Shown piece by piece: positions 1 to 11,556 of a DNA stretch of 64,000 nucleotides. Both the position numbers and the translations under genes were made by a program. Source of the DNA: Pycnococcus provasolii (Eukaryota > Chlorophyta > Pseudoscourfieldiophyceae > Pseudoscourfieldiales > Pycnococcaceae); contig OW568862.1 of NCBI GenBank assembly GCA_938743325.2, positions 1,155,501-1,219,500 of the forward strand, read 5' to 3'. How positions within the stretch are numbered: the stretch's first letter is position 1; every line of letters starts with the position of its first letter. The notes below the pieces were generated by a model that was not told the origin of the DNA, made no database searches, and saw nothing but the letters and a program-made list of their open reading frames with translations.

Positions 1-665
1 TGACGATACGAGCGCTGTGCCGCTCCCGCTTCCGCCGCAGCCGCATCCTTGCTGTTGCTGCTAATGTCTCCTCCTCCTTCTCCTCCTCGTGGCATGCTAG
101 AAGTTGCAGTATCGGTCGTGTCAGCAGCTGCAGGCGAGTTGGCTCCAAGCATGCTACCAGTACTGGTGGGAAGGAAGTACATGGGCGACTCCGAGGAGTG
201 CTTCTCGGTCGTCGGCGTCGACGATAACGTCGGCTGCTGCAGCTTCTGCTGCTGCTCCGGCGGCGCATCAGGAGCTTCGAATGGCGTGGCGCTCGGATTG
301 AGACTGGCAGGCTCGGCGAGCTGCGCGTCGGTGACGACAGAGGAAGTAGGGGTAGTGGTGGCTTCTTCTGGTGCTGCTGGATGTTGAGCACATGACGATC
401 CTTGCGATGATGACGAAGTGGTTGGCGATGTTGACGCGAGCATGATGTCGTTTGTCGTTGGTTTTGCGATCAGCTGTGCGCTTACGACGTCGATGTACGA
501 GGGAACGACGCGGGTAGCCCAGCTGTTGTTGGCTTCAACCTTCTTGGTGATGGTGATGTGGAGGTGAACGTACTCTGGCGTCCGCTGCTGCTGCTGCTGT
601 GGCGATGATGATGACGTTGTTGTTGTTGTTCGGGTGGCAAAAAGTTGAGGAGCAGTTGTTGACAT
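1..665 (-). CDS. Partial protein of unknown function, runs off the window edge
   Basis: An open frame on the minus strand runs from an ATG at 665 to base 1 without a stop, giving 221 codons; the C-terminus lies outside the window. The start of the protein is Ser/Thr/Gln-rich (a short poly-Gln tract), then comes a better-ordered stretch containing EYVHLHITITKKVE, then a long Ser/Thr/Pro/Gln-rich tail. The frame stays open upstream of the ATG back to about 822, so the true start could be an upstream exon. I do not recognise the family. Support is the length of the open frame and sensible codon use; the opposite-strand ORFs look like shadows. Confidence 0.5.
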   Translation of the reverse strand, partial: MSTTAPQLFATRTTTTTSSSSPQQQQQRTPEYVHLHITITKKVEANNSWATRVVPSYIDVVSAQLIAKPTTNDIMLASTSPTTSSSSQGSSCAQHPAAPEEATTTPTSSVVTDAQLAEPASLNPSATPFEAPDAPPEQQQKLQQPTLSSTPTTEKHSSESPMYFLPTSTGSMLGANSPAAADTTDTATSSMPRGGEGGGDISSNSKDAAAAEAGAAQRSYR

Positions 666-1655
666 AAGTTGGTGGGCGACGATCACCGTAAGCTGCGAGG
701 AAGATGTCCACAAACGAACGCCTTCAGGCTTCAGCTCAGCGCGATCTCGGTGAGAGGTGAAGTTGTTCAAATCAGCAGCCGCGGCAGGGTTTTTTGAAAA
801 GTGTGCTGCTGCTTGGACTCTTCAATAAAGATAAATCGAGATCTCCCTTTTTCTGTGAGTGAGTGTGGTGGTGGTGGTGGTGGTGTATGCAGCCCGATGG
901 ACGGTGGCGGCGACGACGACGACGACGGAACGCCGAGCGAGGAGGCACTCTCACTGTCCAGATCGAATAATACTGTATCAAGATCGATGGCGTTTATTAT
1001 GACGACTCGAAGGATCGCGCCGAAGCAGATCGAACCTGAAACTGAAAATAATGAGGCGAGGGAGGGCCGGAGGGGGGGAGTTTGGAGGGGGGAAGGAAGG
1101 GAAGGGGGCGAAATGAAAATGAAAATGAAGGGACCCCCGCAGCGGCTGACTGACGGGCTACGGAATTCCCCTCTCTGTCAAATTGAACGGCTTTTGTGTT
1201 GTGTTTTTTTTCCCCTGGAGCTTGAGCTACCTACCCGAGGGAGGAGGGGGAGGGCTCAAGAGGGATCTGCTCGGGGCCTCGGGGGAGGGGGAAGCCCGAA
1301 GCAGGCTTTTCCTGCCTGGGGGAAATCCCCTAATAACGCGCGTAAAAACAAAAATTGAATCTTCTAGAGATTTGATTAGGTTTGGGACCCAACCCCGAAC
1401 GTCTAGTTTTGTTGAGGATCTCTGGTCGCTCTACGTCTAGTAGCTGTTGGAAAACGCCACTGGAGGAGGTGTGGCAGGTGGCGCCTTCGAGTGCCGCGTT
1501 ACGCTCTGCCGCGCGTAAACAGACGAAGGAGAACTTAAGGTAAACCGAAAAAGGGTGAAGGTTACACGTCAGTACGAACAAGGACAACCGCTCCTAACGC
1601 GGCTATCCCCGGGGACCTCCCCGGGGAACCTTAGGGGTCAGGAGTCTGTACGGCG
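666..1655. other. Stretch without a supported gene
   Basis: Holds a (GGT)n/(GAC)n triplet patch near 868-930, a purine-rich tract near 1050-1130 and an A/T-richer part from about 1340. At about 1606-1627 there is a short inverted repeat of CCCCGGGG. The short ORFs here are low-complexity and I support none of them. Confidence 0.5.
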
Positions 1656-2015
1656 TCAAGCCGTCAACCATATGCGAATTAGGGGTTGAGCCACACACCA
1701 CCCACGCCGAACAGGCGACGGTGATACGTGCATGATTTGGAAAATCGTGCACGTCGCCGTGATGGTGACTTGTACACCGAGCGTGATGGTGGTGTGGCCG
1801 CTCTGGGCTTTGGATTCACCCATCGGGATGCGGAACACCTTCGCGATCATCTGGTGTAGAATTGCGCCCGCCGTGTCCGCCTCGTCCGCTACGGCGTCGT
1901 CCTTTGCAAGCAACGCCTCCTCTAGAAGTTTGTCGGCCAGGACGAATGCGTTAGCAAACTTTTGTATCTCCTCCGGCAGAATGGGCATGTTAATCGCTTC
2001 AGCCTGAGCCGTCAT
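1656..2015 (-). CDS. Hypothetical small protein (weak)
   Basis: A 119-codon frame with an ATG at 2015. The first about 65 residues look like a helical protein (LPEEIQKFANAF, then KLLEEALLAKDD), while the C-terminal half is irregular and may be non-coding. No family recognised. It lies in a gene-poor stretch and could be one exon of a spliced gene or debris of a mobile element. Only the length and the helical first half argue for coding. Confidence 0.25.
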   Translation of the reverse strand: MTAQAEAINMPILPEEIQKFANAFVLADKLLEEALLAKDDAVADEADTAGAILHQMIAKVFRIPMGESKAQSGHTTITLGVQVTITATCTIFQIMHVSPSPVRRGWCVAQPLIRIWLTA

Positions 2016-2203
2016 CTACAAGCGCAAATAAATCATTCTTCTCCTGAGTTACCACACGTTACAAATGACATACCAGGTATGTAACTTAGAGAACAAATCG
2101 CAGGCGTGAATAGAGTTGTCTGAGTGCCGGAGCGGGATCCCCAAATTCCATACCACCCCTGTGGTAGGCCTTCCAAGTCGAAAACCAGAGAGTGCCAGAG
2201 TGG

Positions 2204-2224
2204 CCCTAACCCTAACCCTAACCC
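2204..2224 (+). repeat. Short CCCTAA telomere-like run
   Basis: Three to four CCCTAA units, ending about 63 bases upstream of the ATG of the large gene at 2287. One of several such runs in gene 5' flanks in this window. Confidence 0.8.
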
Positions 2225-2286
2225 CGCAGTCTCGGCGTGCGAACCTCGCCAGCTCACCAGCAATTTGCTTTTGATTGGACGGCGGA

Positions 2287-3499
2287 ATGGCGGACGACGC
2301 CTCCTGCGACGACGACAACGAGCTGCACGAACTGCTCACCTGCCTCGCTTCGGCAAATCGTCCGTACGCCGCCGCCGCCGTCTCCACCTCCGCCGCCACT
2401 CCACCAGCCTCGCCGTCGACCCACAATCCACTTCTTCACATCCTCAGTTCGTCGTCATCGGCACTGTCCGCTTCAACTCGCATTTCCCTAGCATCGGCAC
2501 TGGTTGCCAGTCTCGATGACACGTCAAGCTCCTCCTCCCTGCAGCAGCGACGCCTTGCGCGCGTGCACTTTGCACACGCCTCGCTCGACCTTCTCATGGA
2601 AAGCGCATCAGAAGGTGTGCTGGGTGATGACGTCGTGCCGCCTTCACAAACAAAAGAACATCAACAGCACTCCTCTCCAACCTTATCGTCAACCACGGAC
2701 GAACAGCACCAGCAGCTGCACGCTCACATGTCCACGCACGTGCCCGTCGCTTGGCGTGCCATACGAATCACGGCACGCGAACTCGTCGACGCGGTGGACG
2801 CACTCGTCACAGAGCAAGAGCAGACGGCGTGCTCTCGTTCAGTGGACGCTGCCAAGCTCTGGAGTCACATGCTCGTTGACGCGGAGAGACGTGACGCTGC
2901 CGATGCCGCCGCGGCTGCCGCGAACGAAGACAAGGCCGTCGAGCACGTCGAGCACGTTCTCAGGCTGTGCGGGAAGAAGCCGCACCGAATTCTTGCGGAG
3001 TGCGCGTGGCCTTGCGCCAAGACGACGCGAGCTCGGAGAAGACTTGCCGCCGCATGCCTGCGTCCAGGCTGCGAGCAGACACTTCGAATGGCAAGTCGTG
3101 CTGCGTGGTCGTCGTCGACGTCCGAGGACGACGCTTCGTCCACACCGGATCAAACGGACTCGACGCTTGCGAGGCTGCTTGCGAGTGCGACCACGGAACA
3201 GCAGCAAGAATATGACGAAGACGATTACATGTCACGGCGTTGGGATGCGTTTTCCAAAAGCCTTCTACCACTCGCCCACGCCGTCGTGCGTGCGTGCGCA
3301 GCCGCATCGAAAGAGACGAATGCAACACCGGATGGCGCAGTCAGCGCAGCCACGGAAACGCTCTCACATTTGCTCGGCGACGCGCGCCATAGCGTCGCAC
3401 CTCTCCTCGGCCTCATTCTCTGGGACACACCTCAAATCACACCCACGGCAGAGTGGAGGCTTGCCTGCGCACGACATCTCTTCACGTCTCTTCCCAGCA

Positions 3500-3546
<47 letters not shown>

Positions 3547-6500
3547 CCAATTCACGTCGCAGCCAGGCGATGTCGCATGCACGCTCGCCTTGCAAGCGCT
3601 CTGCCGGACACCGTCATGCCCGCCGCACTCAGCTCGCTTGGCGCGGGAGCGGCGCCGCTCGGAGTGCTACGCGATGCCGCGGAGCAGCATGGTGAACTCA
3701 CGACAGCCGCGCTAGCAGCCTGGGAAGAGGCTCTTCGAGGCGAAGCCGCCGGAGCCAACAACAGCTCAAGACATGCGCACAGCGTGTGCTCACTGGCGCT
3801 CGCGCTCACGCTCTTCGCCGATGCGTGCGTCGCGCTGCTCACCAATGGGCCGGCGGAAGATGCATTGAACGTGGCGAAAACTGCAGCCGCAGTTGCGACT
3901 AACTTGGAAGATGAGTACCTGCGATCCATGGCAGCTTGGCTCGCACTCGTGCTGCTTGAGGTATTTGGCACGCTCTATGCATCACACGGGCTGGATGATG
4001 GTGCCACAAGCGGTGGTGGTGTGGGCGCTGATGTTGGCGCAGATGCGGTTCTCGACTTTGTCGAAATTGCCGCGACCGTTGGCACCACCACGCCGCGGTC
4101 CAGCGACGACAATAGCAACAGCAACGCGGACGAGGCGACGCGCGCGTGCTGGGACGCACAGAGGCGACTGCTGGAGGAGCACAGGTGGCGTCTGCGAGCG
4201 CTCGTGAATGCAGCTGCAGGCAACATGCTCCCCGCGCGGGAAGCGGCTGCGCTGCTCGCAGCGCCACCCGCGCGCCTCGTAGCCATGCTCGGTGACCTAT
4301 CAGCATACGCGGCAGGCGAGGCGGCGGCGAGGCGGCACGGCCTCTCACCCGCCGCTGCCGCGAGCCTCGCGCGACGGCGCGAAGCGATCAGCGCTGCCGA
4401 GGCGCTCGCTCGATCGGCTGACCGAGGCGAAAATCTGCCAGCGAGCGTGGATATGGATGGTGCCGCGTCTGCATTCGAAGCGGCAATGATGCTGTGCGAA
4501 ACTCCCGAGGGCGCGGCGCGCCTGCTTGCGCTAGCGTCGCACGTCGAGTCGGCGCCAGAGGCGACAACAGCCGCAGCCTGCCGCGCAAGACTCGGCGGTA
4601 CGCGCACTGGCGGCCTCGCGCCAAGGCACGCTTTTCTGGCACCAGCGTACGACGAGGCTGGGCGAAATGTGTCATGGCCTCACCTCGATCGCCCAGGCCG
4701 ATCACGGGCACTTGGCACGCTGTACGAGTGCATGGCCGCCGCCAGTGCCGAGCGGCGAACGGACAGTTTTGCAAGAGGAACGAAAGATCCGCGCTCGAGC
4801 GCAACGCGCTACATCGCGGGAACGCTGCATAATCTCACGAAAAGCGCGCTGGCCACGGAATTGCCGAACGCTGTTCAAGGTGGCGCCTCCGTGGCGACCA
4901 TCCTGCGCAGTGCAGGAGTGCTCCCACCTCTCCTAACCGCGGCTGACGGCGGACTCGGCGGTGCAGCTTCTCCCTCTCTGGCGCCGCAGAAACCGCACCT
5001 TGCTCGGCTTCTGCGTTACGTCGCGTCGCTCGGCGATGCGGCGTGCACGCTAGACGCGGTGGATGCATCTAGCTCCGTACTAGACGACAACTACCTCGGC
5101 GTTCTCACCACCTCTCCGCGCGAGATTCTCGCGCGCGTTGTTCTCAACGGCGGAGGCCACAGCGATGCGCTGCAGGTTGCCGAGCTTCTTGGGTGCAGCG
5201 CGCACGACGCGCTCATCGCAGCGATTGCGCCAAGGGTGGCACCGCCTCTCCAGCCTCATTTTGCCTCGAGTTCGGCACCGCCCTTTTCGGAATCCGCGAA
5301 GCTTTCGCTGCTTGAGCAGATGAGCGAGTTGAGCCCACGACGCTCGTGTCTTGCTGCGGTGCTGGGTGTTGCCATGGCGTCTGGCGTGGATGCGGGAACG
5401 CGCGAGGCGGCTTGGGCATTTGCGGAGAAGAGTGCACGCCAGGCCATCTCCGCGGGGCGTGGAGGACAGGCGCTGCTTCGATGGGTGGAAATGCAGCGTG
5501 CCGTTTGCAACACGATACAGGCCTCTGCATCAACATTTCCGTGGGAAGCACCTAACGATGTGTATGTAGATGCGGATCTTGCGCGGAATGTTTCCGCTGC
5601 CATTGCGCCGCCGGGGACATTGGCGGGTGACAGCGACGGCACGAAGAGCACATGGAGGCGATTCGCCGCGCTTGCGGCTGCCGCCAAATTCGAAGATCAC
5701 GCGCTGCGGGGTGGCGCATCAGCGCAAACACTGCAACGTGCGATGGAGGCATACGTCAGAATGGCTGAGGACGATCCGATATCGGCATGCGGCGAAGAGG
5801 GTGGTGACCTTGGTGGCGTGATAACTGTGGTTGGGGCAAGCGTGCCAATGGAGGAGGTGGCTGGGTGGCTGACGCGTCTTCTTGCGCACGATGCTCCCGC
5901 AGCCTGCGCGTTGGTACTGGCACTTCCCGAAGTGAGTGCGAAGTGGCGCGACACGAAGCGAGCTATGTGCGCATCGGTCCTCGCCTCGCTTGGCGAGGAC
6001 GAGCCAGGCCTGCGAATAGCTCGTGCATGCGCAGTTGGCACGAATCTCGATTCCATCGTGCGATGTATTACACACTTCGCCGAGTCTGGTTCGTGTATGG
6101 CTGTCGCGGGTGCGCTCTCGGACACTGCTCGAGTGCTTGGGACTGATGATGCATCGCAGACAGCTCTGCAAGCCGCCGCCGCAGACGGACTTTCGTTGAA
6201 CACGCGCCTCTTTATCCTCGAGAGCGCGCGCTCAGTAACAACGTCTGAGAGCATCGAGTCAGCACGCGCTTGTATGGAATTTGCGCGCCGCCTGCCTGCA
6301 GGCTGGATTTCGACGTGGCCACCAACCGTATTGGTTAATCCTGTGATGATGTTCGAAATGCTGCTGCGAGAATGTCGCGTGAAGACAGCTCGCAGATTTC
6401 TTGCCCTGCACCCAAGCCTTACGGGAACGTCCGCAGATGAGGTGGTTGCGCGCCTCGCGGTGGCATCAATCCTGCCTCCCCGCACTGTTGATGGTGGTGG

Positions 6501-8466
6501 TACCAACAACAACGAGATCGATTTCACCTATCCAAACTCGCCTTCACCTTCGCTGATGCGCGTGCTGCTTTCTTGCTGCAGCACAGAAGAAGCAGCGGCG
6601 GCGGCAGCGAGCAGCGCGGGTCATCGGGTAGCAACGCTTAGACTTGCTCACCGCGGCGACCGAGGCTGTGAGGGAAGCATCGAGGAGAAATTCAAATCTG
6701 CACAGGCGGTGGTCCACGCGCTCACGGAAGCACGGAAGCATCGTGCACGTCTCACACCCGCCGGCACCGACGATGATGTACGCTACGACAACGAGGTGTC
6801 GACGGCTGACGATCTTCTGATGCGTCGCTGCGAGCTGCTTTTGACGATATACGCGTCCTGGCGCGACCCGTTCGATCCACGCATTGGAGATGGCGACCAC
6901 GCTGACAGTCAATTCATCACCATTCCCGACCTGCACGACATGTCTGCGCCATCTGCGGTGGATGCGCTGGCAGAGCGACTGCAAAGCTGCGAGCTATACG
7001 CACTTTCCGTGTTCGTGACGAAGCAGGCTTTGGCACTGCTCAAGAAGGATGGCATTGACACGAGCGATGCTGGCAACGTCGTCGACACGGTAACGCGACG
7101 ACAGCTGCAGTGGTATTTCTCGATGGCGTCTTCTGACCTGGCGGAGGCGACACGGCGCGTGCGCGCTTGCTTGTCCGCACGTCGCGACACACTGGCGTTG
7201 AAGCACGGGACCGCGGCGGCGATTCCGCTCATTGCTGACACCGTGCTGAAAGCGGCGCTGCGTTTGCAGGAGGTGGCCAAGGCACGGATTACCGAGAACG
7301 ATCTTCGCGCTCGTCTTCGTGCGGTGATGAAATCTGCGGAAGCTCCCGCGCCCGATGGGCGCAACGGAAGCATGAGCCGTCGTGGGTACCTGCACCACCT
7401 CGTCGTTCCACAGGCGAGCAGCACACCAGACGCCCCTGCCGATCACCCGGACTTGGATGATCCATTCGAGCTCGCCGCTGCCATGGTTCGTGACCTCGCG
7501 CCCACGAGGGCGGCGGAGTTTTACCAGGCGAGCAGCCGCGCGGCGTCGTTCCTCGAGCTTTACATCCCGCTTCCAGACGATGAGCGGGATTCCTATGGAA
7601 CTCTGGACTCGATCGTGGCGCTTTGGTGTGCCGGCACGAATTCGCCCGTGAGGCGCACGTTGTGCCCAGCTGCTTTGCGCGAGCTCATCTGGGCCCTGGA
7701 AACACGTGCCGCGGACGATCGCGGTGTGCCGCGGCTCTCTCGCGCGCGTGCACGGCGCGACATGGCCTTGGCAGCCACAAGCTTGGTGCTTCACCATGGC
7801 GGTTGGGCAGACGTTCTGGCTTTAGCCGTCGCAAGCGGCGCCGTTGCCGCTGCCGGACTCGCCGCGGCGGTTCTCGCGGTTGACCCCGGCGTAGCGTCGA
7901 CGGATGCGCTCGCGCTGCTCGACGATGCGTCCGCGCACCTGGATGGCGCGATTGCCGCGGGCGACGCGCCACTTCCCGCATACGCCGCCTGGCCGTGTGC
8001 CCTCGTTCTCGGATCATCGGCGCGTGGCGCCGCCGCGAAGAGGGAGCTATACAGCGGTGCGGACGTTTCGGCGTTGTTGCAGAAAGACGAGCGACTGGAT
8101 GCGAGCGTTCTCGCGCGCCTCGCGACGCGCGTGCGCGCGCAGCGCGAGGCGGTGACGGTACTTCAGTCCTCTGACGTGAGCGAGGTGAGCCTCTTTGGAT
8201 GGCGCTCCGAGGACGAGAAGCGTCGTTTGCGCGTCGCCTCGCGTGTGCTCATCGCGGGTGTCGGCAAAAAAGGGTCCAAGAAGGCGACGTCGCGACACCA
8301 CGCGGTGGATGCCGTGACTCTAAGTCTGCGCATAGCCACGGAATTCATCGGCCCGTCCGGGTTCGGTCAGGTTGTCGAGCTTGCCGTGAGCGAGCTGAGC
8401 GAAGCTGGCGACAACGATCGCGTGGCAATGGTCCGTGAGGTGGCTGGCGGGCTCACGGTCATGTGA
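2287..8466 (+). CDS. Very large helical protein of unknown function (2059 aa)
   Basis: A single uninterrupted frame of over 6 kb with coding-like composition. The first ATG in frame is at 2287 (MADDASCDDDNELHELL); an earlier in-frame TTG at 2275 is not a likely start. The protein is Ala/Leu/Arg-rich and looks helical throughout, as in ARM/HEAT or tethering-complex proteins. It has an acidic Ser-rich N-terminus and a poly-Ser tract from a (TCA)n microsatellite at about 3500-3547. I see no signal peptide, membrane span or catalytic motif. Size and helical character resemble NBAS/Sec39-like or other long membrane-trafficking scaffolds, but I see no signature that proves it, so no function is assigned. 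It ends convergently with the OTU gene, 122 bases apart. Confidence 0.8.
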
Positions 8467-8588
8467 AACAGTAACAAACAGTGTGTATGCATAGTAAAAG
8501 ATGTGTAGATTGAAAAAACAAATGAAGCAACATATGTGTGTGTATTTTTGATATTGTTACAAGCAACACGCGAGGTGTCGAGAGGGTG

Positions 8589-9230
8589 CTAAATCTTCAA
8601 CGTCTCGAGTGCCTCGACGAAGTTGACATTCCGCGACGACTGCGAATCGCTGTTGTAGTGACACGCGCGGTGTCCATTCTTTTTGCTGAGCTTAGCTTGT
8701 CGTTTCTCCTCCTTCTTTTTGCGTGCCAACGTGAGTTTCGACGGCTGGAATCCGTCGTCGTCGACTTGTTGCCTACTTGCTGACGTCGACTCTCGTTCGT
8801 CGTGCTCTGGCAGAGCACCAGGAACATGATTTCTGTCGTCAAACGGACGCACGCTGTTGTAGTGCGAGTTGTCGTGAAAGCTCAGGTGGAGCGGCGAGGC
8901 GTCGGTTGGATTTCCCTCCGGCGCCACTTCATACGTCGGTCCATCCTCCTGGTGTATGACGATGCGCCTTCGAAGTAGCTTTGCAGCTGCAACCACCTCG
9001 AGGTTGCCTCCCCACGTACCATCCTCCCTGAGCCTCTGGACGTACAACTCCAGTGCGCGGTGCAGCGCGCGTTCCTCCTTGGTGAGTTTTTTCGTCTTCT
9101 TGGTTTCTTTTCTTGCTGAAGTTGTTGTTGCGTCGTCGTTCTTGTTGGTGCTGCCTCTTCGCGTCGTTGTTGGTTCGTCAGCTTCGTCGTTGTTGTTCTC
9201 CTCCTGCTGCTGCTCTTCTTCTTCTTCTTT

Positions 9231-9267
<37 letters not shown>

Positions 9268-9602
9268 GCCTTGTCGCTTTCCCCACTCGACACAGACGCG
9301 ACAGCATCCTCTCCCACGGCGTACGGCGCGAAATCGCTCGCGTGACTTTCGATGTAGTCTGCGACATGTGCACGTATTGTATCGTGTCCATATCTGTTGT
9401 TGCACTGGTCGTCGAGTGCTCTGTAGAGGCAGTTTCCGTCCGCGTCCACTTCGCAAATTCGCATGGCCAAGTCAGATAAAGCGGCACGTAGCTGACTAGA
9501 TAAGCGATACTTCGTAAGTTTAGAACTATTATTTTTCGAGCTTTTATTTGACGAAGGTGAAGATGAAGATGACGATGAGGAGCGGTGCGTATTCTTGCCC
9601 AT
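8589..9602 (-). CDS. OTU-family cysteine protease (deubiquitinase), OTUD3-like
   Basis: 337 aa, ATG at 9602. After a Ser/Lys-rich N-terminus comes the OTU catalytic motif DADGNCLYRALDDQ (Asp55, Cys58). The domain ends with HLSFHDNSHYNSVR, where His247 in the HYNSVR motif is the catalytic histidine expected in OTUD3/OTU2-type enzymes. Between them lies an unusually long acidic insert (about residues 106-160: a poly-Asp run, then Glu/Gln/Asn and Ser/Thr/Lys) coded by triplet repeats. The Lys-rich tail may be a nuclear or nucleolar signal. The catalytic residues are present, so the enzyme is probably active in removing ubiquitin. The insert is longer than usual and probably a disordered loop. 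Confidence 0.88.
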
Positions 9603-9824
9603 GACTAGACTACAGTACTATGCTGACAGAACAGGTACAGGAAGGTAAGATAACGGTGACGAGATACTGCACTATTATTATGTAGGCCAAACGAAAACGG
9701 TAATGCCCGTAATGCCGCCGCCGCCGAAAAGACCCGGTAAAAATGAACGACACGAATTTTTCACCCACAGGCACCGTGGGCTGACGGGACTAAGAAATCG
9801 TGTCTCTCAGGGCTTTTGCTATAT

Positions 9825-9880
9825 CCCTAACCCCTAACCTGTTAGGGCTCTAGGGTTAGGGTTAGGGTTACGGTTACGGT
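9825..9880. repeat. Head-to-head CCCTAA / TTAGGG telomere-like runs
   Basis: Two CCCTAA-type units are followed by a short CTG spacer, then TTAGGG-type units decaying to TTACGG. The two orientations diverge from the centre. The run ends about 100 bases before the ATG at 9983. The rest of the 9603-9982 spacer holds nothing else I can name. Confidence 0.8.
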
Positions 9881-9982
9881 TCGCTGTGTTTTTTTGTTTG
9901 GGATTTCTGATTTCTCCTTTCTTGGTTTGGGTTTGGATGCTTCGCGAAGCTCGTCATTTCTTGTTCCATCCGAATAATAATA

Positions 9983-11263
9983 ATGTCCGCGCCTTCGCTC
10001 ACGGGCGACAAATCCACGCAGAAAGGTGCGGGCGTGTACGACGTCCTTGGAAACGCGCGACCGCTCTTAGGTGTGCAGAAACAATCAGGCGCGTTCATTC
10101 AGAACTCAACTTCTGAGTATGCGACACACCAAGAGTCTCTTCCCGGGGACGTCGACGTCATGGCGGCGGCGTGGTCGGCGTTCTCGGCGCAGCAACTCGC
10201 ACCGCCTGCTGGAAAGAAACCCTCGTCGCCGTCGACAACGTCAGCAGAAGTTCAGCACGGGGATGGGGACAACCAAAACCAAAACTTGAACGCGTACGCA
10301 AGCCTGCCCGACTACATACAGAGACCCGTCGAGGCGCTCATCGCCGGAGGAACGCTGCCGCAGGAGGTGAGACGAGCTTTCTCCAAGCACGTCGTTGGAC
10401 TCGTGCGCAGGCTCACCGCGTCGGACGCCGAGGCGTTCGTCAACGACCTCGCCGCGTACACCGTCTCCAAGAACGTCACGAACCTCGAGGCGTTCGCCGT
10501 GGAAAAATTAAAACCGTACCTTCCAGCCGAGGCGACGTGCCTCTTCTCGCATACGCTGCTTGACCCCGCATTCCAGTCGATGAGCACGGACTTCTCAGCT
10601 AAGACGGACTTCATCACGGACATCCCAAAGCCGCTGCTTGACAGCCGCGCGCACACCTCCGGGGACCCGTCGACGCACCTCGGCGCGCGCACTCTCGGCA
10701 GCGGCACGGCGCAGAGCGACGACGTGCTCGCACTTGCGCACGCAAAGCACGCAGCCACACGAGGCGCGACGGTGGCGGAGGATGCCAGATCGCTCACCAC
10801 GATCACAGCCACGGGTGCGGTACCCACGGCGCGGTATCCGCTGCGCAACCCTCATCCCACGGCACGTGACTTGCTCGTGGCGCGTGCATCTGGCCTGAGC
10901 GCGACGAACCTGCCGCCGGGTAAGCTTGTCGAGGTTCCGCTCAATGTCGCCGCGCGGCAAAGTAACAGGAGCCTGGAAGAGACCATCTGGCGCGAGCAGG
11001 AGGAGCGTCGTGCCGCGCTGGAGGAGCGCCGCGCGGTGGTCGATTCTGGTGGAACGCCCACAGAGCGCCGCCTCTTCGCCGTGCTCGATTCGATTGAGCA
11101 GCGCCTCGCCGAGCGCCGTGCGCTGAGCCAGGCGAAGGATCGCGAGGGGCTGAGGCAGTGGCAGAGAGACAACTCGCACGTGCTGAGCGAGCTGCGCAAG
11201 GAGCAGGCGGAGCTGCAGCGCGCGCTCGGGCTGCTCCCCGACGTGCCTCACGGCACAATTTGA
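9983..11263 (+). CDS. Coiled-coil protein of unknown function (426 aa)
   Basis: ATG at 9983, preceded by an AATAATAATA stretch. The N-terminal 100 residues are Gly/Ser/Gln-rich and probably flexible. Residues about 110-200 form an ordered helical segment (YIQRPVEALIAGGTLPQEV). The last about 100 residues are strongly charged and predicted coiled coil (EETIWREQEERRAALEERR). There is no signal peptide or membrane span. Family not recognised. The mix of short Gly/Asn-containing motifs and C-terminal coiled coil is compatible with an axonemal or cytoskeletal protein, but that is a guess. Confidence 0.75.
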   Translation: MSAPSLTGDKSTQKGAGVYDVLGNARPLLGVQKQSGAFIQNSTSEYATHQESLPGDVDVMAAAWSAFSAQQLAPPAGKKPSSPSTTSAEVQHGDGDNQNQNLNAYASLPDYIQRPVEALIAGGTLPQEVRRAFSKHVVGLVRRLTASDAEAFVNDLAAYTVSKNVTNLEAFAVEKLKPYLPAEATCLFSHTLLDPAFQSMSTDFSAKTDFITDIPKPLLDSRAHTSGDPSTHLGARTLGSGTAQSDDVLALAHAKHAATRGATVAEDARSLTTITATGAVPTARYPLRNPHPTARDLLVARASGLSATNLPPGKLVEVPLNVAARQSNRSLEETIWREQEERRAALEERRAVVDSGGTPTERRLFAVLDSIEQRLAERRALSQAKDREGLRQWQRDNSHVLSELRKEQAELQRALGLLPDVPHGTI

Positions 11264-11556
11264 GACGCATGTGACCATGACGTGTAAACTTTCAGTTGAC
11301 AATTAGACATCACAGTATCACAGTGATCACACAGTCACGGAACCCACCCACGTTGTTGATGCGACCAATATCCCCTAAGGAAGTCTCTGGGACGGATGAC
11401 CAAAGTGGGATTGCTAAAGTTTTACTGAGACTTTCCCGGGTCCCGCGGGTCCGGACCTTGCATTGGTAAAACCATCTTGCGGGCAGTCCGCCCCCGGCAC
11501 CCGGTCAATCAATCAAATCACTCAACTCAGCTCAGCCCCGTTGCCGGACCTTGCAT

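Noticed and set aside
1183-1587. Overlapping 85-codon ORFs on both strands
   Set aside because: No homology, irregular composition, overlap each other in opposite directions.
3500-3547. (TCA)n tract as a possible frame-breaking microsatellite
   Set aside because: It stays in frame as poly-Ser inside the large ORF and the coding frame continues on both sides.
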